The notes under the pieces: model-generated | Seen by the model: the letters and a program-made list of their open reading frames with translations, nothing else | What the model was told of the DNA's origin: nothing | Databases searched by the model: none | Origin: RPQJ01 sp963712815 | GTDB lineage: Bacteria; Pseudomonadota; Gammaproteobacteria; Steroidobacterales; Steroidobacteraceae | Reading direction: 5' to 3' | DNA: 64,000 nt | NCBI GenBank assembly: GCA_963712815.1 | Contig: CAVQJL010000005.1 | Span: 1 to 64,000, forward strand | Part shown: positions 52,455-64,000 of the stretch, piece after piece | Numbering within the stretch: position 1 is the first letter of the stretch | Layout of the letters: every line of letters starts with the position of its first letter | Program-made: the position numbers and the translations under genes

Positions 52455-53345
52455 GTGCAGGTGGACGGGAACAGCGCATGGCTGCGCGTGGCCCTCGACG
52501 GTTCGCACGTCCCGATCTTCGCCGGCGTGGCCATTCTGCTGGCCGCGGTCCTGCGGCGGCGGCAGGTCTCCGCGCGGGACGGCCGAAGGTACCTGCTGGC
52601 GTTCGCTCTTGCGTTCGGGCTCGGCGCGGTCATCGAGTACGTGCAGTCGCTGACTGGCCGGCCGGCTTCAACATTCGACATGGCTTCGAACGCGGCGGGC
52701 GCGGCGATCGGCATCGGCCTGCTCGAGCTTCAAGAGTCCGCGGCAGGGCGGCGTCCACTGACCGGGCGGGCGCGACGTTTCCTCGTCTGCGCCGCGATCG
52801 TGGGGCTGGTCTTCGCGTTCTGGCGGCCGCTCGAGGCGGCCTGGGCATACCTCGATCGCGCCCGGCGGTTTCCAGTGCTTGCCGCCTTCGACGAGCCGCG
52901 CGATCTGTATTTCGTGACCACGCAGGGCCTTGCGGCCGACGTCGTGCCCCTGCCCGCGAGGTGGGCGGCGACGCAGGGCGAGCGTGCCCTGCGCGTCCGC
53001 TACGCCGCCGGCCGGCCACCGGCCGCGCAGCTCACCGAGCCGAGCGCCGACTGGAATGGCTTTCGCACGATCGCGCTGGATGTCACGAATGCGTCCGACG
53101 TCGAACTGCATCTCGTCCTGCGCATCCTGGACGCGGGGCACGACTGGTCGCACGAGGACCGGCTCAACCACCGGCTCACGATCCCCGCGGCGACGCGCAG
53201 CACCATCCGCGTCCCCCTCGAGGCCGTGCGCGCGGCGCCTGCGCGCCGTCCGATGGATCTCGCGCACATCGCGAACGTGATGATCTTCGGCACCGATCCG
53301 TCAGCCGGGGGGGATCTCTACGTGTCGAGCCTATGGCTCGAGTGA
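52455..53345 (+). CDS. VanZ-like membrane protein with C-terminal beta domain
   Basis: The N-terminal half is a VanZ-type membrane domain: VPIFAGVAILLAAVLRRR, RYLLAFALAFGLGAVIEYVQ, FDMASNAAGAAIGIGLLELQ and FLVCAAIVGLVFAFW. The C-terminal half, probably periplasmic, looks like a carbohydrate-binding beta sandwich (DWNGFRTIALDVTNASDVEL, MIFGTDPSAGGDLYVSSLWL). The function is unknown; polysaccharide handling is a guess. GTG 52455 is the first usable start, but in-frame sequence just upstream encodes another good membrane helix (VIAALLSLLLFV) with no ATG, GTG or TTG before it, so the true N-terminus is unclear. Confidence 0.65.
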   Translation: MQVDGNSAWLRVALDGSHVPIFAGVAILLAAVLRRRQVSARDGRRYLLAFALAFGLGAVIEYVQSLTGRPASTFDMASNAAGAAIGIGLLELQESAAGRRPLTGRARRFLVCAAIVGLVFAFWRPLEAAWAYLDRARRFPVLAAFDEPRDLYFVTTQGLAADVVPLPARWAATQGERALRVRYAAGRPPAAQLTEPSADWNGFRTIALDVTNASDVELHLVLRILDAGHDWSHEDRLNHRLTIPAATRSTIRVPLEAVRAAPARRPMDLAHIANVMIFGTDPSAGGDLYVSSLWLE

Positions 53346-53420
53346 ATGGCACGGCAGAAGCGCCTGTCGATTGATTTACCTATAGAATCGCGGCGCTCCG
53401 GCTGGCGTGCGGCGGCGCAG

Positions 53421-53506
53421 GCGAAAGTGGCGGAACTGGTAGACGCGCTGGATTTAGGTTCCAGTGGGTAACCCCCGTGAGGGTTCGAGTCCCTCCTTTC
53501 GCACCA
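53421..53506 (+). tRNA. tRNA-Leu(TAG)
   Basis: Acceptor GCGAAAG pairs with CTTTCGC, discriminator A, encoded CCA. Stem CTGGA/TCCAG with loop TTTAGGT gives anticodon TAG, and a long class II variable arm (GTGGGTAACCCCCG region) is present. An AT-rich stretch TATAGAAT at 53381-53388 may be its -10. Confidence 0.95.
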
Positions 53507-53597
53507 ATGCCGCCGGGTCCCGCAGACGGGCGATTCCGTGGCAGAATAACCGGCTTTTCGCGGCCCTGCGCCGCGCCCCTGACCCTGTCGAGGACCG

Positions 53598-54899
53598 ATG
53601 AGCATGCAGGTTTCCATCGAGACGACCGGCGCCCTCGAGCGCCGGATGGAAGTGAGCGTCCCCCGCGAGCGCATCGAGCAGGCGATCGACGAGCGCCTCA
53701 AGCGCGTCAGTCGCACCGCCAAGCTCAAGGGATTCCGCCCGGGCAAGGTGCCGCTCAAGGTCGTCAAGCAGCAGTTCGGCGCGCAGGTGCGGCAGGAGGT
53801 CCTGTCCGACCTGATGCAGGCGAGCTTCGCCGAGGCCGTGAGCCAGGAGAAGCTCAATCCGGCGGCCGGGCCCCGCATCGAGCCGTTGTCCGTCGGCCCC
53901 GACGAGGACCTTCGCTACCGCGCGACCTTCGAGGTCTTCCCGGAGATCGAGCTGCAGGGTGCAGAGGGCCTCGCCGTCGTGCGCCCCGCGGCCGAGGTGA
54001 CCGACGCCGACGTCGATGCGATGGTGGCCAACCTTCGCGAGCAGCGGCCACGCTTCGAGGTGGTCGAGCGGGAGAGCCGCGAGGGCGACCGCGTCACCAT
54101 GGACTTCGAGGGACACGTCGACGGCGCGCCGTTCGAGGGTAGCAAGGGCGACGACGTCGCGGTGCTGCTCGGTGGCGGCCGCATGCTCAGGGACTTCGAG
54201 ACAGGCATCCTCGGCATGAAGGCGGACGAGCGGCGGCAGGTGAGCGTCCCGTACCCGGCCGACTACCACAATGCGGCGCTCGCCGGAAAATCCGCCACCT
54301 TCGACGTGCACGTCAAGAAGGTGGAGGAGCGCCGGCTGCCGGATCTCGACGACGAGTTCTGCCGCGACTACGGCGTCCTCGACGGCGGCATCGAGCAGTT
54401 GCGCCGCGAGGTCCGCGACAACATGGAGCGCGAGCTCGCGGACAATGTCCGGGCGCGGCTCAAGCAGCAGCTGCTCGACGGGCTGCTCAAGGCGAATCCG
54501 GTGGAGGTTCCGAGCGGATTCGTCGATGCGCAGGTGCGGGAGATGCAGGTCGAGGCGGCGCGCCGGGCCGGCGCGACCGACGCCTCCCAGGTGCCGCCGG
54601 CCGACTCGTTCCTCGAGCCCGCCCGCCGGCGCGTGGCCCTCGGACTGCTGATCCGGGAACTGGTCCGCAGCCGCGGCATGCAGGTCGACCGCGCGCGCGT
54701 CGAGGCGCGGCTCGCGGACATCGCGGCCACCTACCCCGATCCGGACGCGGTCATCAAGGCCTATCGGCAGAATGCCGATGCGCTGCGACAGGTCGAGTCG
54801 CTGGTTCTCGAGGACCAGGCGGTGGACCTGCTGCTAGAGCATGCCAGCGTCACCGAGCGCGCGGCCACCTTCAAGGAAGTCATGAACTTCGGCGCCTGA
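53598..54899 (+). CDS. tig: trigger factor
   Basis: Ribosome-bound chaperone and prolyl isomerase. The 433-residue product has the ribosome-binding N-domain (SRTAKLKGFRPGKVPLKVVK, the tail-loop signature), an FKBP-type PPIase domain (RVTMDFEGHVDGAPFEGSKG, FETGILGMKADERRQVSVPY) and a long helical substrate-binding C-domain (RREVRDNMERELADNVRARL). ATG 53598 or 53604 could be used. It heads the tig-clpP-clpX-lon-hupB-ppiD block. Confidence 0.95.
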   Translation: MSMQVSIETTGALERRMEVSVPRERIEQAIDERLKRVSRTAKLKGFRPGKVPLKVVKQQFGAQVRQEVLSDLMQASFAEAVSQEKLNPAAGPRIEPLSVGPDEDLRYRATFEVFPEIELQGAEGLAVVRPAAEVTDADVDAMVANLREQRPRFEVVERESREGDRVTMDFEGHVDGAPFEGSKGDDVAVLLGGGRMLRDFETGILGMKADERRQVSVPYPADYHNAALAGKSATFDVHVKKVEERRLPDLDDEFCRDYGVLDGGIEQLRREVRDNMERELADNVRARLKQQLLDGLLKANPVEVPSGFVDAQVREMQVEAARRAGATDASQVPPADSFLEPARRRVALGLLIRELVRSRGMQVDRARVEARLADIAATYPDPDAVIKAYRQNADALRQVESLVLEDQAVDLLLEHASVTERAATFKEVMNFGA

Positions 54900-54965
54900 C
54901 GCCTCGTCGAGCCGCGAAGTTCCTCTACACTAGCGCCACACCGCCGCCACGAGCCGAACGCCGCC

Positions 54966-55598
54966 ATGCACAAGAACGCCCCGATCGCCCTCAACCTCGT
55001 GCCGATGGTCGTCGAGCAGACGGCCCGGGGCGAGCGCGCCTACGATATCTACTCCCGGCTCCTGAAGGAGCGCGTGATCTTCATCGTGGGGCCGGTCGAG
55101 GACTACATGGCCAACCTGATCGTGGCCCAGCTGCTTTTCCTGGAGTCGGAGAACCCCGAGAAGGACATCGCGCTCTACATCAACTCGCCAGGCGGGTCGG
55201 TGAGCGCCGGGCTCGCGATCTACGACACGATGCAGTTCATCAAGCCCGACATCAGCACGATCTGCGTTGGCCAGGCGGCGAGCATGGGGGCGGTGCTGCT
55301 CGCGGGCGGCTGCAAGGGCAAGCGCTTCTGCCTGCCGCATTCGCGAGTGATGATTCACCAGCCGCTCGGCGGCTTCCAGGGCCAGGCGACCGACATCGAG
55401 ATCCACGCGCGCGAGATCCTCGACGCCCGGGAGCGCCTGAACGCCATCCTCTCCCGGCACACCGGGCAGTCGATGGAGAAAATCAAGCACGACACCGACC
55501 GCGACAACTTCATGACGGGCGAGCAGGCGATCGCGTACGGGTTGATCGACGGAGTGCTGGCGCAGCGTGCGGCGGCCGGCGTGCCGCCGCGCCCGTGA
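54966..55598 (+). CDS. clpP: ATP-dependent Clp protease proteolytic subunit
   Basis: Forms the tetradecameric peptidase chamber used with ClpX or ClpA. The 210-residue product shows RAYDIYSRLLKERVIFIVGP, ALYINSPGGSVSAGLAIYDT, the nucleophile Ser106 in VGQAASMGAVLLAGG and His131 in HSRVMIHQPLGG, with the Ser-His spacing of E. coli ClpP. The catalytic Asp is expected in DRDNFMTGEQAIAYGLID. It starts 66 bases after tig; clpX follows after 134 bases with its own promoter. Confidence 0.96.
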   Translation: MHKNAPIALNLVPMVVEQTARGERAYDIYSRLLKERVIFIVGPVEDYMANLIVAQLLFLESENPEKDIALYINSPGGSVSAGLAIYDTMQFIKPDISTICVGQAASMGAVLLAGGCKGKRFCLPHSRVMIHQPLGGFQGQATDIEIHAREILDARERLNAILSRHTGQSMEKIKHDTDRDNFMTGEQAIAYGLIDGVLAQRAAAGVPPRP

Positions 55599-55638
55599 TT
55601 CGGCTCGCAGTGCTAAGTTCCTGTTGGCTCTAGCGTTT

Positions 55639-55667
55639 TTGCGCGCTCCCCGGCCCCGTGGTATAAG
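55639..55667 (+). promoter_or_regulatory. promoter of clpX
   Basis: TTGCGC (55639-55644), 17 bases, TATAAG (55662-55667) in the clpP-clpX gap, 65 bases before the clpX ATG. The AT-rich -10 is distinct in this GC-rich sequence. Confidence 0.55.
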
Positions 55668-55732
55668 CCACGCATGGCCGCTGCGAGCGGCTGCACGGGT
55701 GCCCGCGAGGGCAGGGTAACCAAGGGCAGGGC

Positions 55733-57040
<1,308 letters not shown>

Positions 57041-57124
57041 CTGCCGGCCTGCGGCGCCGCGCCTCGTACGGCGAACCCGGGCAGGCCGGTGGGCGTGCCT
57101 GTTCTAGCCCTCCGCAATTTCTCT

Positions 57125-57150
57125 CTTGAATCTCGGACCCACGTCCCCAA
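57125..57150 (+). promoter_or_regulatory. possible heat-shock (sigma32) promoter of lon
   Basis: CTTGAA (57125-57130), 14 bases, CCCCAA (57145-57150), close to the sigma32 consensus CTTGAA / CCCCAT, 59 bases before lon. A 9-bp inverted repeat (57044-57052 and 57081-57089) lies between clpX and this site and might weaken read-through. Confidence 0.55.
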
Positions 57151-57208
57151 AGATGCACGCATCTGACGGGCACGCGCGCAGGGCAGCAGCGGTGCGCTGC
57201 CTGCTGCC

Positions 57209-59671
<2,463 letters not shown>

Positions 59672-59707
59672 GGCGCGTCGCCCCGTCCAAGGCAGAGGAG
59701 TGCACAG

Positions 59708-59980
59708 GTGAACAAGAACGAGTTGATCGAAGCAGTGGCCGAGCGAACCGGACTCGCGAAGTCGGATGCCGCACGGGCAGTCGAGTCCGTGCTCGGGACT
59801 CTCACCGAGGCCCTGAAGCGTGGCGACACCGTCGCGCTGCCGGGATTCGGGACCTTTCTGAGCAAGGAGCGGGCAGCCCGGACCGGGCGCAACCCGCGCA
59901 CGGGCGAGAGCATCGCCATTCCCGCGAGCCGGGTTCCTGCATTCAAGGCTGGCAAGGCCCTGAAGGATGCACTAAACTAA
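59708..59980 (+). CDS. hupB: DNA-binding protein HU-beta
   Basis: A 90-residue histone-like dimer that bends DNA. It shows NKNELIEAVAERTGLAKSDA, LTEALKRGDTVALPGFGTF, the DNA-clasping arm ERAARTGRNPRTGESIAIPA and SRVPAFKAGKALKDALN. The start is GTG 59708 with AGGAG about 8 bases upstream; no ATG fits. The lon-hupB-tRNA-ppiD order is typical of gammaproteobacteria. Confidence 0.96.
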   Translation: MNKNELIEAVAERTGLAKSDAARAVESVLGTLTEALKRGDTVALPGFGTFLSKERAARTGRNPRTGESIAIPASRVPAFKAGKALKDALN

Positions 59981-59999
59981 AGGGCTTCCCAGGGAGCTC

Positions 60000-60075
60000 G
60001 GGTGCTTAGCTCAGCTGGGAGAGCGTCGCCCTTACAAGGCGAAGGTCGTGGGTTCGATCCCCTCAGCACCCACCA
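60000..60075 (+). tRNA. tRNA-Val(TAC)
   Basis: Acceptor GGGTGCT pairs with AGCACCC, discriminator A, encoded CCA. Stem CGCC/GGCG with loop CTTACAA gives anticodon TAC. Confidence 0.96.
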
Positions 60076-60083
60076 GATCGCGC

Positions 60084-60160
60084 GGAGTGGTAGTTCAGTT
60101 GGTTAGAATACCGGCCTGTCACGCCGGGGGTCGCGGGTTCGAGTCCCGTCCACTCCGCCA
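60084..60160 (+). tRNA. tRNA-Asp(GTC)
   Basis: Acceptor GGAGTGG pairs with CCACTCC, discriminator G, encoded CCA. Stem CCGGC/GCCGG with loop CTGTCAC gives anticodon GTC. Confidence 0.96.
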
Positions 60161-60188
60161 GTTTCTGGTCTGAGCGCGTTGGAAGAAG

Positions 60189-60213
60189 GCCCGCCTGTGC
60201 GGGCTTTCGCGTT
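60189..60213 (+). terminator. terminator after the Val-Asp tRNA pair
   Basis: GCCCGC (60189-60194), loop CTGT, GCGGGC (60199-60204), then TTTCGCGTTT. A compact hairpin with a broken T-run just after the tRNAs and before ppiD. Confidence 0.7.
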
Positions 60214-60293
60214 TCTGTCCTCAGGAAAATGTGGCGGGCGGCAGGCCCGCCTCTTACTATCGCCCATTCGAATTTCCCTGATCGCACAAAATC

Positions 60294-62186
60294 ATGCTGC
60301 AGAAGATCCGCGACAAGATCACCGGCTGGTTCGCCATCGTCTTCCTCGGCGTCATTGCCGTCGTCTTCATTTTCTGGGGTGTCCAGTTCGAGTCGTCGAC
60401 GAATGTGGCCGCGGCGACGGTCAATGGCGAGAAGATCCCCGTCGAGCTGGTGCGCCGCGCCTGGCAGGATCGTCAGAGCGAGCTTCAGCAGCTCACGCGC
60501 GACGAACTGCCGCCGGAACTCGTCCAGCAGGAGCAGCAGCGCATCCTCGACGACTTCATCCGCCGCGAGCTGTTGGTGCAGCGGGCTGGAGAACTCGGCT
60601 ACCGGGTCAGCGATCGCGAGCTGGCGGAAGCACTGGCCGAGATTCCCGCGCTGCAGGTCGACGGCGTCTTCTCCCGGGACCGCTACGCGGCGCTGCTGCG
60701 TGCCCAGGGACGCACCGAGGCCGACTTCGAGGCGGAGTTCCGCCGCGACCTGGAGATCAACCAGCTGCGCAACGCCGTGGCCATCTCGGCCTTCGCGCTG
60801 CCGGGCGAGGTGCGGCGGCGCATCGAACTCGAAGGCGAGGTGCGCGACGTCGACCTGGTCGTCCTGCCTGCGGCCCAGTTCGCGGACGGCATCTCTGTCA
60901 CCCCGGACGAGGTGGCCGCCTGGTACCAGAAGAACGAGGCCGACTACCGCACCGTGGAGTCGGTCGCGCTGCAGTACGTGCAGTTGAGCCTCGCCGACGT
61001 TGAGAGCGACATCGAGGTGACCGAGGAGGCTCTGCGCCGTCACTACGACGAGGTGGCTGCCGAGCGATTCCAGTCCACGGAGCGTCGCCGGGCCCGGCAT
61101 ATCCTGGTGGAGACGGGTGCGGACGACGCGGCCGCCCGGGCGCGGGCCGAGGCCCTGGCCGAGCGCGCGCGTGGCGGCGAGGATTTCTCCGCGCTCGCAG
61201 CGCAGAATTCGGACGACCCGGGTTCGAAAGGGCAGGGCGGTGATCTCGGCTGGGCGACGCGCGAGAGCTTCGTAGCTCCGTTCGCGGATGCGCTCTTCGG
61301 CATGGAGAAGGGCGAAATCCGCGGGCCCGTGCAGACCCAGTTCGGATACCACGTCATCAAGCTGGACGACGTCGAGGCCGCTCAACAGCGAAGTTTTGAC
61401 GAGGTCCGGGCAGAGCTGGAGTCCGACTACCGCCGCGAGCAGGCGCAGACGGAATTCTACGAGCGATCGCAACAGCTGGCCGACGAGGCGTTCTCGAGCC
61501 TGAACGAGCTCGATTCGGTCGCTCAGCGGCTCGGTCTCGAAGCTCGTGCCGTGGAGGTGTTCACGCGGCAAGGCGGCGGCCCGTTTGGCGCGGAACGCAA
61601 GCTGATCGACGCGGCTTTCAGCGATGAGGTGCTGGTGGAGCGGCAGAACAGCCCGGCGATCAACGTCGGCGACGACAGCGTGGTGGTATTGCGTGTCACC
61701 GAGCACCGCCCACCCGTGCAGCGGGCGCTCGACGAGGTCCGCGGCGAGATCGAACAGAACCTGCGCGCGCAGGGTGCCCGCGCGGCGGCCGAGGCGGCCG
61801 CCCGGGCCGCGTCGGACCGGATTTCGGCCGGAGAGGGCTGGACCGAAGTCGCCAGCTCGCTCGGACTGCAGCCCATGGGTGGCAGGAGCGTGACGCGGAC
61901 CGAGGAGGCACTGCCGCCGGAACTGCTGCAGGCGATGTTCACGGCGGCGGCGCCCGCGACCGGTCAAGTCAGCAGCGGCGTGGCGGCGTTGCCCGGCGGT
62001 GACGCAGTGCTTTTCGTGGTCAGCGGCGTTCGGCCAGGCTCGGTGTCCTCGCCGGAGGCGGCGGCCGAACTCGCCGCGAGCGCCCAGCGCGCGGCAGGGC
62101 AGGTGGCAATCGCGGAGTTCTCGTCGTACGTGTCGGCTCTCGAGCGCAACGCGAAGATCACGCGCAACGCCAAGCTGTTCGAGTAA
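60294..62186 (+). CDS. ppiD: periplasmic chaperone PpiD (SurA/parvulin-like)
   Basis: A membrane-anchored periplasmic folding factor acting near the SecYEG exit. The 630-residue product has a short cytoplasmic start (MLQKIRDKITGW), one helix (FAIVFLGVIAVVFIFWGVQF), a SurA-like N-terminal chaperone domain (ILDDFIRRELLVQRAGELGY) and a parvulin domain at about 260-360 (RRARHILVETGAD, GGDLGWATRESFVAPFADAL, TQFGYHVIKLDDVE). A long helical C-terminal chaperone part follows. Position after hupB is canonical. Confidence 0.93.
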   Translation: MLQKIRDKITGWFAIVFLGVIAVVFIFWGVQFESSTNVAAATVNGEKIPVELVRRAWQDRQSELQQLTRDELPPELVQQEQQRILDDFIRRELLVQRAGELGYRVSDRELAEALAEIPALQVDGVFSRDRYAALLRAQGRTEADFEAEFRRDLEINQLRNAVAISAFALPGEVRRRIELEGEVRDVDLVVLPAAQFADGISVTPDEVAAWYQKNEADYRTVESVALQYVQLSLADVESDIEVTEEALRRHYDEVAAERFQSTERRRARHILVETGADDAAARARAEALAERARGGEDFSALAAQNSDDPGSKGQGGDLGWATRESFVAPFADALFGMEKGEIRGPVQTQFGYHVIKLDDVEAAQQRSFDEVRAELESDYRREQAQTEFYERSQQLADEAFSSLNELDSVAQRLGLEARAVEVFTRQGGGPFGAERKLIDAAFSDEVLVERQNSPAINVGDDSVVVLRVTEHRPPVQRALDEVRGEIEQNLRAQGARAAAEAAARAASDRISAGEGWTEVASSLGLQPMGGRSVTRTEEALPPELLQAMFTAAAPATGQVSSGVAALPGGDAVLFVVSGVRPGSVSSPEAAAELAASAQRAAGQVAIAEFSSYVSALERNAKITRNAKLFE

Positions 62187-62207
62187 CCGCGCGGCCGGGA
62201 CCGATGC

Positions 62208-62230
62208 CGTGCCGCGCATCTCGCGGCACG
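62208..62230. terminator. hairpin between convergent ppiD and fabI
   Basis: CGTGCCGCG (62208-62216), loop CATCT, CGCGGCACG (62222-62230): a perfect 9-bp stem in the gap between two facing genes. There is no T-run, so bidirectional termination is only inferred. Confidence 0.45.
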
Positions 62231-62240
62231 AGCGACGGAT

Positions 62241-63026
62241 CTACTCGGGGAACGCCATGCCGACGTGGCTGTAGCCTGCGTCCACGTACAGCACTTCTCC
62301 CGTGATGCCGGACGCAAGGTCGGAGCACAGGAACGCGGCTGCGTTACCGACTTCTTCGATGGTCACGTTGCGCCGAAGCGGCGTGTACGAGGCGACGTGG
62401 CCAAGCATTTTGCGGAAGCCGCTCACGCCGGCGGCTGCCAGCGTCTTGATCGGACCTGCCGAGATCGCGTTCACCCGGATGCCCTGCGGCCCGAGGTCGG
62501 CCGCCAGGAAGCGGACGTTCGCCTCGAGGCTCGCCTTGGCGAGTCCCATGACGTTGTAGCTCGGCACCGAGCGCACGGCGCCGAGATAGGACATCGTCAC
62601 GATCGCCCCCGGCCGGCCGAGCATCATCGGGCGCGCGGCCTTGGCGATTGCGGCGAGGCTGTAGCTCGAGACGTCGTGCGCGACCTGGAACCCCTCGCGG
62701 CTGATGCTGTCGAGGAATCCGCCGGCCAGTTGCTCGCGCGGGGCGAATGCGACCGAGTGGACCAGGATGTCGAGAGTGTCCCAGCGCTCGCGCAACGCGG
62801 CGAAGGCTGAGTCGATCTCGGCGTCGCTCGCCACGTCCATCGGCAGGACCAGCGTCGAGCCGAACTCGCTCGCCATGGAGGAGACGCGCTCGCGCAGCCG
62901 CTCGTTCTGGTAGGTGAAGGCGAGTTCCGCGCCCTCGCGCCGCATCGCCGCGGCGATCCCGCATGCGATCGAGCGTTCGGTGGCGAGTCCGACGATCAGG
63001 GCCCGCTTGCCCGTGAGGAAGCCCAC
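62241..63026 (-). CDS. fabI: enoyl-ACP reductase (NADH), FabI
   Basis: Last reduction of each fatty acid elongation cycle and the target of triclosan. The 261-residue short-chain-dehydrogenase product shows MGFLTGKRALIVGLATERSI, LPMDVASDAEIDSAF, LDILVHSVAFAPREQLAGGF, MSYLGAVRSVPSYNVMGLAK (the Tyr-x6-Lys pair is YNVMGLAK) and NAISAGPIKTLAAAG. Standard length. It is on the minus strand 4 bases after the mltD stop and convergent with ppiD. Confidence 0.96.
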   Translation of the reverse strand: MGFLTGKRALIVGLATERSIACGIAAAMRREGAELAFTYQNERLRERVSSMASEFGSTLVLPMDVASDAEIDSAFAALRERWDTLDILVHSVAFAPREQLAGGFLDSISREGFQVAHDVSSYSLAAIAKAARPMMLGRPGAIVTMSYLGAVRSVPSYNVMGLAKASLEANVRFLAADLGPQGIRVNAISAGPIKTLAAAGVSGFRKMLGHVASYTPLRRNVTIEEVGNAAAFLCSDLASGITGEVLYVDAGYSHVGMAFPE

Positions 63027-63030
63027 CGCT

Positions 63031-64000
63031 TCAGCCGCCGCTCGCGCGCCGTGGATCGACGTAGACGACGATCTTCTGGCCGGCCCGCAACGAGTTGGAC
63101 TGGCGGATCTGGTTCCAGGACATCAGTTGCTGCACGGAGACGTTGAAGCGTTCGGCGATCTGCGTGAGCGTGTCGCCGCGGCGAACCTGGTAGGTCATGC
63201 GGGACGATTCCCCGGCCGGCGTAGGAGTGCTGCCCGCACCTGGAATCTGAAGTCGAGTGCCTGCGACCAGCTGGCTATTCGAGGTCATGCCGTTCTCGGC
63301 CGCGAGCGCGGGAACCGTCACGCCGTACCTTCGTGCAACTCCCCACAGGGTCTCACCGGACTTGACCTTGTGCGAGCGGGCGTTGGGCGCGGCGGCCGAC
63401 TTCGCCGGGGCCGCCGTCGCGCGACCAGCGGGCGGCAAGCGCTCCGGAAGCTGCGAGACGATGTCCTGGCGGGCCTCGGCGACCGGCGTGCCCGCCGTCG
63501 CACCGCCGCTCGGGATCACAAGGGTGTCCCCGGGGTGGATGACCGAGCCGCGAAGGTTGTTCCGCGCACGCAGCGACTGGATGGAGACGCCGTGCTGGCG
63601 GGCGATGCCGGAAAGCGACTCGCCGCTGCGCACCCGGTGACGGACATCCGGGGGCGGCTCGGTCGCCGCAGCCGCGGCGAGGCGCTGCGTGCCGGCCTCG
63701 CTCGCCAGTGCGAGCCGGAACGGCTCGACGCGCTCCATGGGCAGCAGCAGGCGGTGAGGTCCGCTCGGTGGCGTGGTCATGCGGTTGAACGCCGGGTTGA
63801 GTGCGAACATGTCGTCCCGGCTGATGCCGGCGAGCTCGGACGCCTCGCCGAGATGGATCTGCTTGCCCGGGTCTACGACGTCGAAGTACGGCTGGTTCGG
63901 GATGGCTGCGAAGCTGAGCCCGTAGGCGGGCGGGTTGGCCACGATGCGGCTGATCGCGAGCAGCTTCGGTACGTAATCACGCGTCTCGGCCTTCAGGTCC
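63031..64000 (-). CDS. mltD: membrane-bound lytic murein transglycosylase D, C-terminal part
   Basis: The gene runs off the right edge; about 323 C-terminal residues are present. The edge sequence ETRDYVPKLLAISRIVANPP is the end of the MltD catalytic region, followed by three LysM repeats that bind peptidoglycan: HRVRSGESLSGIARQHGVSI, HKVKSGETLWGVARRYGVTV and YQVRRGDTLTQIAERFNVSV. The SLT catalytic Glu lies outside the window. The stop at 63031 is 4 bases upstream of fabI on the same strand, so the two may be co-transcribed. Confidence 0.9.
   Translation of the reverse strand, partial: DLKAETRDYVPKLLAISRIVANPPAYGLSFAAIPNQPYFDVVDPGKQIHLGEASELAGISRDDMFALNPAFNRMTTPPSGPHRLLLPMERVEPFRLALASEAGTQRLAAAAATEPPPDVRHRVRSGESLSGIARQHGVSIQSLRARNNLRGSVIHPGDTLVIPSGGATAGTPVAEARQDIVSQLPERLPPAGRATAAPAKSAAAPNARSHKVKSGETLWGVARRYGVTVPALAAENGMTSNSQLVAGTRLQIPGAGSTPTPAGESSRMTYQVRRGDTLTQIAERFNVSVQQLMSWNQIRQSNSLRAGQKIVVYVDPRRASGG

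Noticed and set aside
52455..53345. VanZ similarity as glycopeptide resistance
   Set aside because: VanZ-type domains are widespread in proteins unrelated to teicoplanin resistance, and no van genes are present.

Overview
The window is two unrelated pieces of bacterial DNA joined near 13.05 kb. Left piece (about 1-12,870): a high-GC genome that looks myxobacterial or deltaproteobacterial. It carries a sulfatase with a MopE-type metal-binding motif, a DUF2330 protein, an archaeal-type S-adenosylmethionine synthetase, and a COG1067 Lon-like protease. Nearly every gene there is split between reading frames every few hundred bases, although each family is still readable by joining frames. That fits uncorrected indels in a poorly covered assembly better than real gene decay.

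Right piece (about 13,060-64,000): an ordinary, mostly intact core region of a high-GC gammaproteobacterium. Gene order supports this: (ribH)-nusB-thiL-pgpA, parE-parC, fimV-truA-accD-folC-dedD-cvpA-purF, and gltX/cysS/folD-tRNAs-tig-clpP-clpX-lon-hupB-ppiD, the last resembling Pseudomonas. The order (genus group) cannot be fixed by eye. Between the two pieces lie the 3' end of an acyl-CoA thioesterase on the minus strand and only about the last 29 codons of ribH, meeting at a perfect 10-bp inverted repeat.

Layout. 1-2.3 kb: ABC-2 permease, membrane protein, XerC-like recombinase. 2.3-4.5 kb: sulfatase. 4.5-8.4 kb, minus strand: biotin carrier, PLP deaminase, DUF2330 protein, poly-Pro lipoprotein, membrane protein. 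8.5-12.9 kb: MAT, Lon-like protease, a stress-protein-like gene. 13-16.4 kb: nusB, thiL, pgpA and a Ser/Thr kinase fused to a cyclic-nucleotide domain. 16.4-20.4 kb, minus: xseB-ispA-dxs-folE2 (isoprenoid and folate precursors). 20.5-23.1 kb: rubrerythrin, CCG-type Fe-S protein and DUF3501 behind a clear promoter with a palindromic operator. 23.1-23.5 kb: gene-free, two large inverted repeats. 23.5-27.7 kb: topoisomerase IV. 27.7-29.7 kb, minus: FimX-like degenerate GGDEF/EAL protein. 29.8-34.7 kb: epmB divergent from efp, then msrC, epmA, psd and a SCO1 protein on the minus strand. 34.7-36.8 kb: prmB and aroC. 37-47.2 kb: fimV through purF, a receiver-kinase and miaE. 47.2-51.8 kb: lpxH, gltX, cysS, folD. 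52-53.5 kb: five tRNAs around a VanZ-like gene. 53.6-62.2 kb: the proteostasis block tig-clpP-clpX-lon-hupB, two tRNAs and ppiD. 62.2-64 kb, minus: fabI and the 3' part of mltD.

The right piece is housekeeping. Its more unusual content is regulatory: two Hanks-type kinases embedded in core operons, a FimX-like c-di-GMP receptor in the same window as fimV, the operator-controlled rubrerythrin cluster, and dispersed structured repeats sharing the core ACGTCCCTGT. I see no CRISPR array, prophage, transposase or defence island.
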